A stretch of 64,000 nt of DNA from Flagellimonas oceani (lineage in GTDB: Bacteria; Bacteroidota; Bacteroidia; Flavobacteriales; Flavobacteriaceae). The DNA lies in contig NZ_CP049616.1 in the NCBI RefSeq assembly GCF_011068285.1, forward strand, positions 3,492,001 through 3,556,000, written 5' to 3'. How positions within the stretch are numbered: position 1 is the first letter of the stretch; each line of letters begins with the position of its first letter. The notes beneath the pieces are model-generated. The model was given only the letters and a program-made list of their open reading frames with translations, had not been told where the DNA came from and made no database searches. Both the position numbers and the translations under genes were made by a program. Below are positions 62,563 to 64,000 of this stretch, in pieces.

Positions 62563-63042
62563 ATGAAAAAAATTGTAATGTTCTTGGCCATAGGGGCCTT
62601 GATAGCGAGCTGCGGCGGCAAAAAGGAAGAAAAGAAAGATGGTTTTGAAGTAAGCCGCACCAAAACTGAAGACACCAAAAAAGAAGCCAAGGAAGGTGTT
62701 CCTGTTGATTTGGACAACAAAGGAGTTGGACCGATAAAGAATTTGGAGTTCCCCGATGAAATAAACGAAGAAATGGCTGCTAGGGGCAAGGCAAAATACG
62801 ATGCCATTTGTGTGGCTTGCCATATGATCGACCAACGTATGATCGGCCCGGCCCTAAAAGGTGTTTACGACAGAAGAAGTCCGGAATGGGTAATGAACAT
62901 GATCCTGAACCCTGATGGAATGTTGAAAGAAGACCCTATTGCAAAAGCTTTGCTAAAAGAGTACAACAACGCTATTATGCTCAATCAAAATCTTACCGAG
63001 GACGAAGCTAGGGACGTTGCCGAATACTTGAGAACGTTGTAA
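62563..63042 (+). CDS. Lipoprotein mono-haem cytochrome c
   Basis: From the ATG at 62563 the protein has 159 aa. It has a lipoprotein signal (ALIASC, Cys17), a charged linker (about 20-60, rich in Lys and Glu), and a class I cytochrome c domain with the haem motif CVACH (83-87). The fold follows with GPALKGVYDRRSPEWVMNMI and a C-terminal helix LTEDEARDVAEYLRTL. The likely axial Met is Met139 (AIMLNQN). It would shuttle electrons at the outer face of the inner membrane. The earlier GTG at 62524 was rejected because it puts 13 residues before the signal peptide. A strong terminator follows. Confidence 0.92.
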   Translation: MKKIVMFLAIGALIASCGGKKEEKKDGFEVSRTKTEDTKKEAKEGVPVDLDNKGVGPIKNLEFPDEINEEMAARGKAKYDAICVACHMIDQRMIGPALKGVYDRRSPEWVMNMILNPDGMLKEDPIAKALLKEYNNAIMLNQNLTEDEARDVAEYLRTL

Positions 63043-63067
63043 CAAACCAACTCTATTATATGTAAGG

Positions 63068-63102
63068 GCTGCTGTTTTTTTAGCAAAACAGCAGCTTTTT
63101 TT
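63068..63102 (+). terminator. Intrinsic terminator after the cytochrome c gene
   Basis: Perfect 11-bp arms GCTGCTGTTTT (63068-63078) and AAAACAGCAGC (63085-63095) with a 6-nt loop are followed by seven T residues (63096-63102). Confidence 0.88.
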
Positions 63103-63127
63103 ATTACCTTGATACAAACTTTTGATC

Positions 63128-63835
63128 ATGAAAAAGATTTTCCTTTTGGTGTTATGTTTGTTAACAGGTCCTATGTTACTGGCCCAAAATATACTTGGTG
63201 CTTGGAGTGCCACAGGGTCGGGCGATGATGGACAAGAAGTTGAACATGTTCTTATTTTAACGGATGATTTTTTTTCCGAGGCCTTTTTTGAGAAAGCCGA
63301 TGGAAAATTCTTGGGAACCAAAGGTGGCACCTACACGGTAACGGATGAAAAAATCGATTTCACTTACGAGTTTTCCACGCAAAACCCGGAAATCGTCGGG
63401 AAAATGGAATCTAAACCATATAAGTTGATCGGGAACGCTCTACAAACCGATGGAACAACTTGGAGCCGTGTGGATGACGGAACCCCGGGAAACCTTTTTG
63501 GTGCTTGGCTGATATCGGGCAGAAAACGCAATGGGGAAATTGTGAAACGGGATACCTCCGGACCACGCAAGACCCTTAAAATTTTGTCCGGCACCCGATT
63601 TCAATGGATTGCGTACAACACCCAGACCAAGGAGTTTATGGGAACCGGAGGCGGCACATACTCAACCGTCAACGGAAAGTATACAGAAAACATTGGCTTT
63701 TTCTCACGCGACGATTCAAGGGTCGGGGCGAGCTTACAGTTCGATTATACGTTAAAAAACGGAGATTGGCACCATTCGGGCTTGAGCAGCAAAGGAGACC
63801 CTATTTACGAGGTCTGGAGCAAAAGAGTACAATAA
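63128..63835 (+). CDS. Secreted protein with two lipocalin-like repeats
   Basis: From the ATG at 63128 the protein has 235 aa. A signal peptide ends at LLAQ. The mature part is an internal duplication of about 100 residues. The first copy reads NILGAWSATGSGDDGQ...KFLGTKGGTYTVTDEKIDFTYEF, and the second reads NLFGAWLISGRKRNGE...EFMGTGGGTYSTVNGKYTENIGFF. Each ends with a Trp-containing strand (TTWSRV; YEVWSKR). Beginning with G-x-W and having a GGTY turn, each copy resembles a lipocalin/META-like beta-barrel of Bacteroidota. It is probably periplasmic. The ligand is unknown. An in-frame TTG two codons earlier is less likely. The gene lies alone after a terminator. Confidence 0.78.
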   Translation: MKKIFLLVLCLLTGPMLLAQNILGAWSATGSGDDGQEVEHVLILTDDFFSEAFFEKADGKFLGTKGGTYTVTDEKIDFTYEFSTQNPEIVGKMESKPYKLIGNALQTDGTTWSRVDDGTPGNLFGAWLISGRKRNGEIVKRDTSGPRKTLKILSGTRFQWIAYNTQTKEFMGTGGGTYSTVNGKYTENIGFFSRDDSRVGASLQFDYTLKNGDWHHSGLSSKGDPIYEVWSKRVQ

Positions 63836-63934
63836 ACTATGTTGTTTTTATAGTTTTAATTACGCTGCCCATATAGGAATCGCATCGATTTTTTTAGTAT
63901 TTTTCTTATACATTAACCATTAATTTCTGTAAAA

Positions 63935-64000
63935 ATGAAAACCTCGATCATCCTCTTTTTTGCCGTAATTGTACTGGCAGAATCCTGTGGCGGGCCAAAA
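63935..64000 (+). CDS. Start of a lipoprotein gene (3' truncated by window edge)
   Basis: Only 22 codons are visible: an ATG followed by MKTSIILFFAVIVLAESCGG. This is a clear lipoprotein signal peptide (lipobox LAESC, Cys18, then GG). An AT-rich leader of 99 bp precedes it. The product cannot be identified. Confidence 0.6.
   Translation, partial: MKTSIILFFAVIVLAESCGGPK

Overview
This window is ordinary chromosome of a member of the Bacteroidota, most likely family Flavobacteriaceae; a Muricauda/Allomuricauda-like marine flavobacterium is my best guess. The clues are several large TonB-dependent receptors (including an Oar-type one), many short lipoprotein signal peptides ending in a Cys, lineage-typical families (DUF5689/LTD, DUF3108, DUF3124, Big_5 lipoproteins with an RGSPSGGPKD-type N-terminus, DUF4163/DUF3298), very weak Shine-Dalgarno sequences, and TAnnTTTG-like -7 elements upstream of several genes. 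I see no rRNA, tRNA, CRISPR array, prophage or insertion sequence.

Layout. 1-6.3 kb: end of a flippase-like membrane protein, a secreted esterase-like protein that has lost its nucleophile, radA, a lipoprotein PQQ dehydrogenase with an internal cytochrome c, and a Tas-type aldo-keto reductase. 6.3-12.3 kb: exonuclease III, an isochorismatase-like hydrolase coupled to a TonB receptor, DUF1801 and GyrI-like small proteins, an sdpR-sdpI pair with a clear operator palindrome, and a DUF3124 lipoprotein. 12.4-20.2 kb: fhs, glyS, a membrane-anchored coiled-coil protein, a ComF protein, a Big_5 lipoprotein, an omega-amidase-like hydrolase and an ankyrin protein. 20.3-24 kb: katG with an OxyR-like upstream site, an exported DinB protein and a SYLF protein. 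24-29.3 kb: a DUF5689/lamin-tail lipoprotein, a TonB receptor and a divergent exported EEP nuclease, a plausible extracellular nucleic-acid-use locus. 29.3-33.5 kb: a short RadC, a small membrane protein and an Oar-like receptor.

33.7-38.4 kb is a tight minus-strand operon: DUF3108 - tryptophan 2,3-dioxygenase - M23 peptidase lipoprotein - pgi. It is followed upstream by a 330-bp gene-free stretch with strong palindromes, then a PlpD-like (type Vd) patatin and uvrC. 43.3-49 kb: 5-formyl-THF cyclo-ligase, then ileS - dksA-like - DUF4097 - lspA on the minus strand. The IleRS is type 2 with the rare GIHH form of the HIGH signature. 49-55.3 kb: a LEA-like lipoprotein, recO followed by a haem-receptor-type TonB protein, gdhA and a cystathionine gamma-synthase/lyase. 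55.4-64 kb: mixed small operons (DUF4163, TraO-like barrel, DinB, ArsC-like plus EamA, SMI1/KNR4, thioesterase, nitronate monooxygenase plus YheT hydrolase, lipoprotein cytochrome c, a duplicated secreted protein) and the start of another lipoprotein gene at the right edge.

The most interesting signals are the swapped HIGH signature of IleRS, the katG-terminator-ankyrin arrangement with an OxyR-like site, intrinsic terminators that sit directly against the next start codon (two cases), the DUF5689/LTD-receptor-nuclease locus, the pseudo-esterase, the Cys-for-His change in the M23 active site, a possible 29-residue membrane peptide at 43138, and the unexplained structured intergenic region at 38390-38719.
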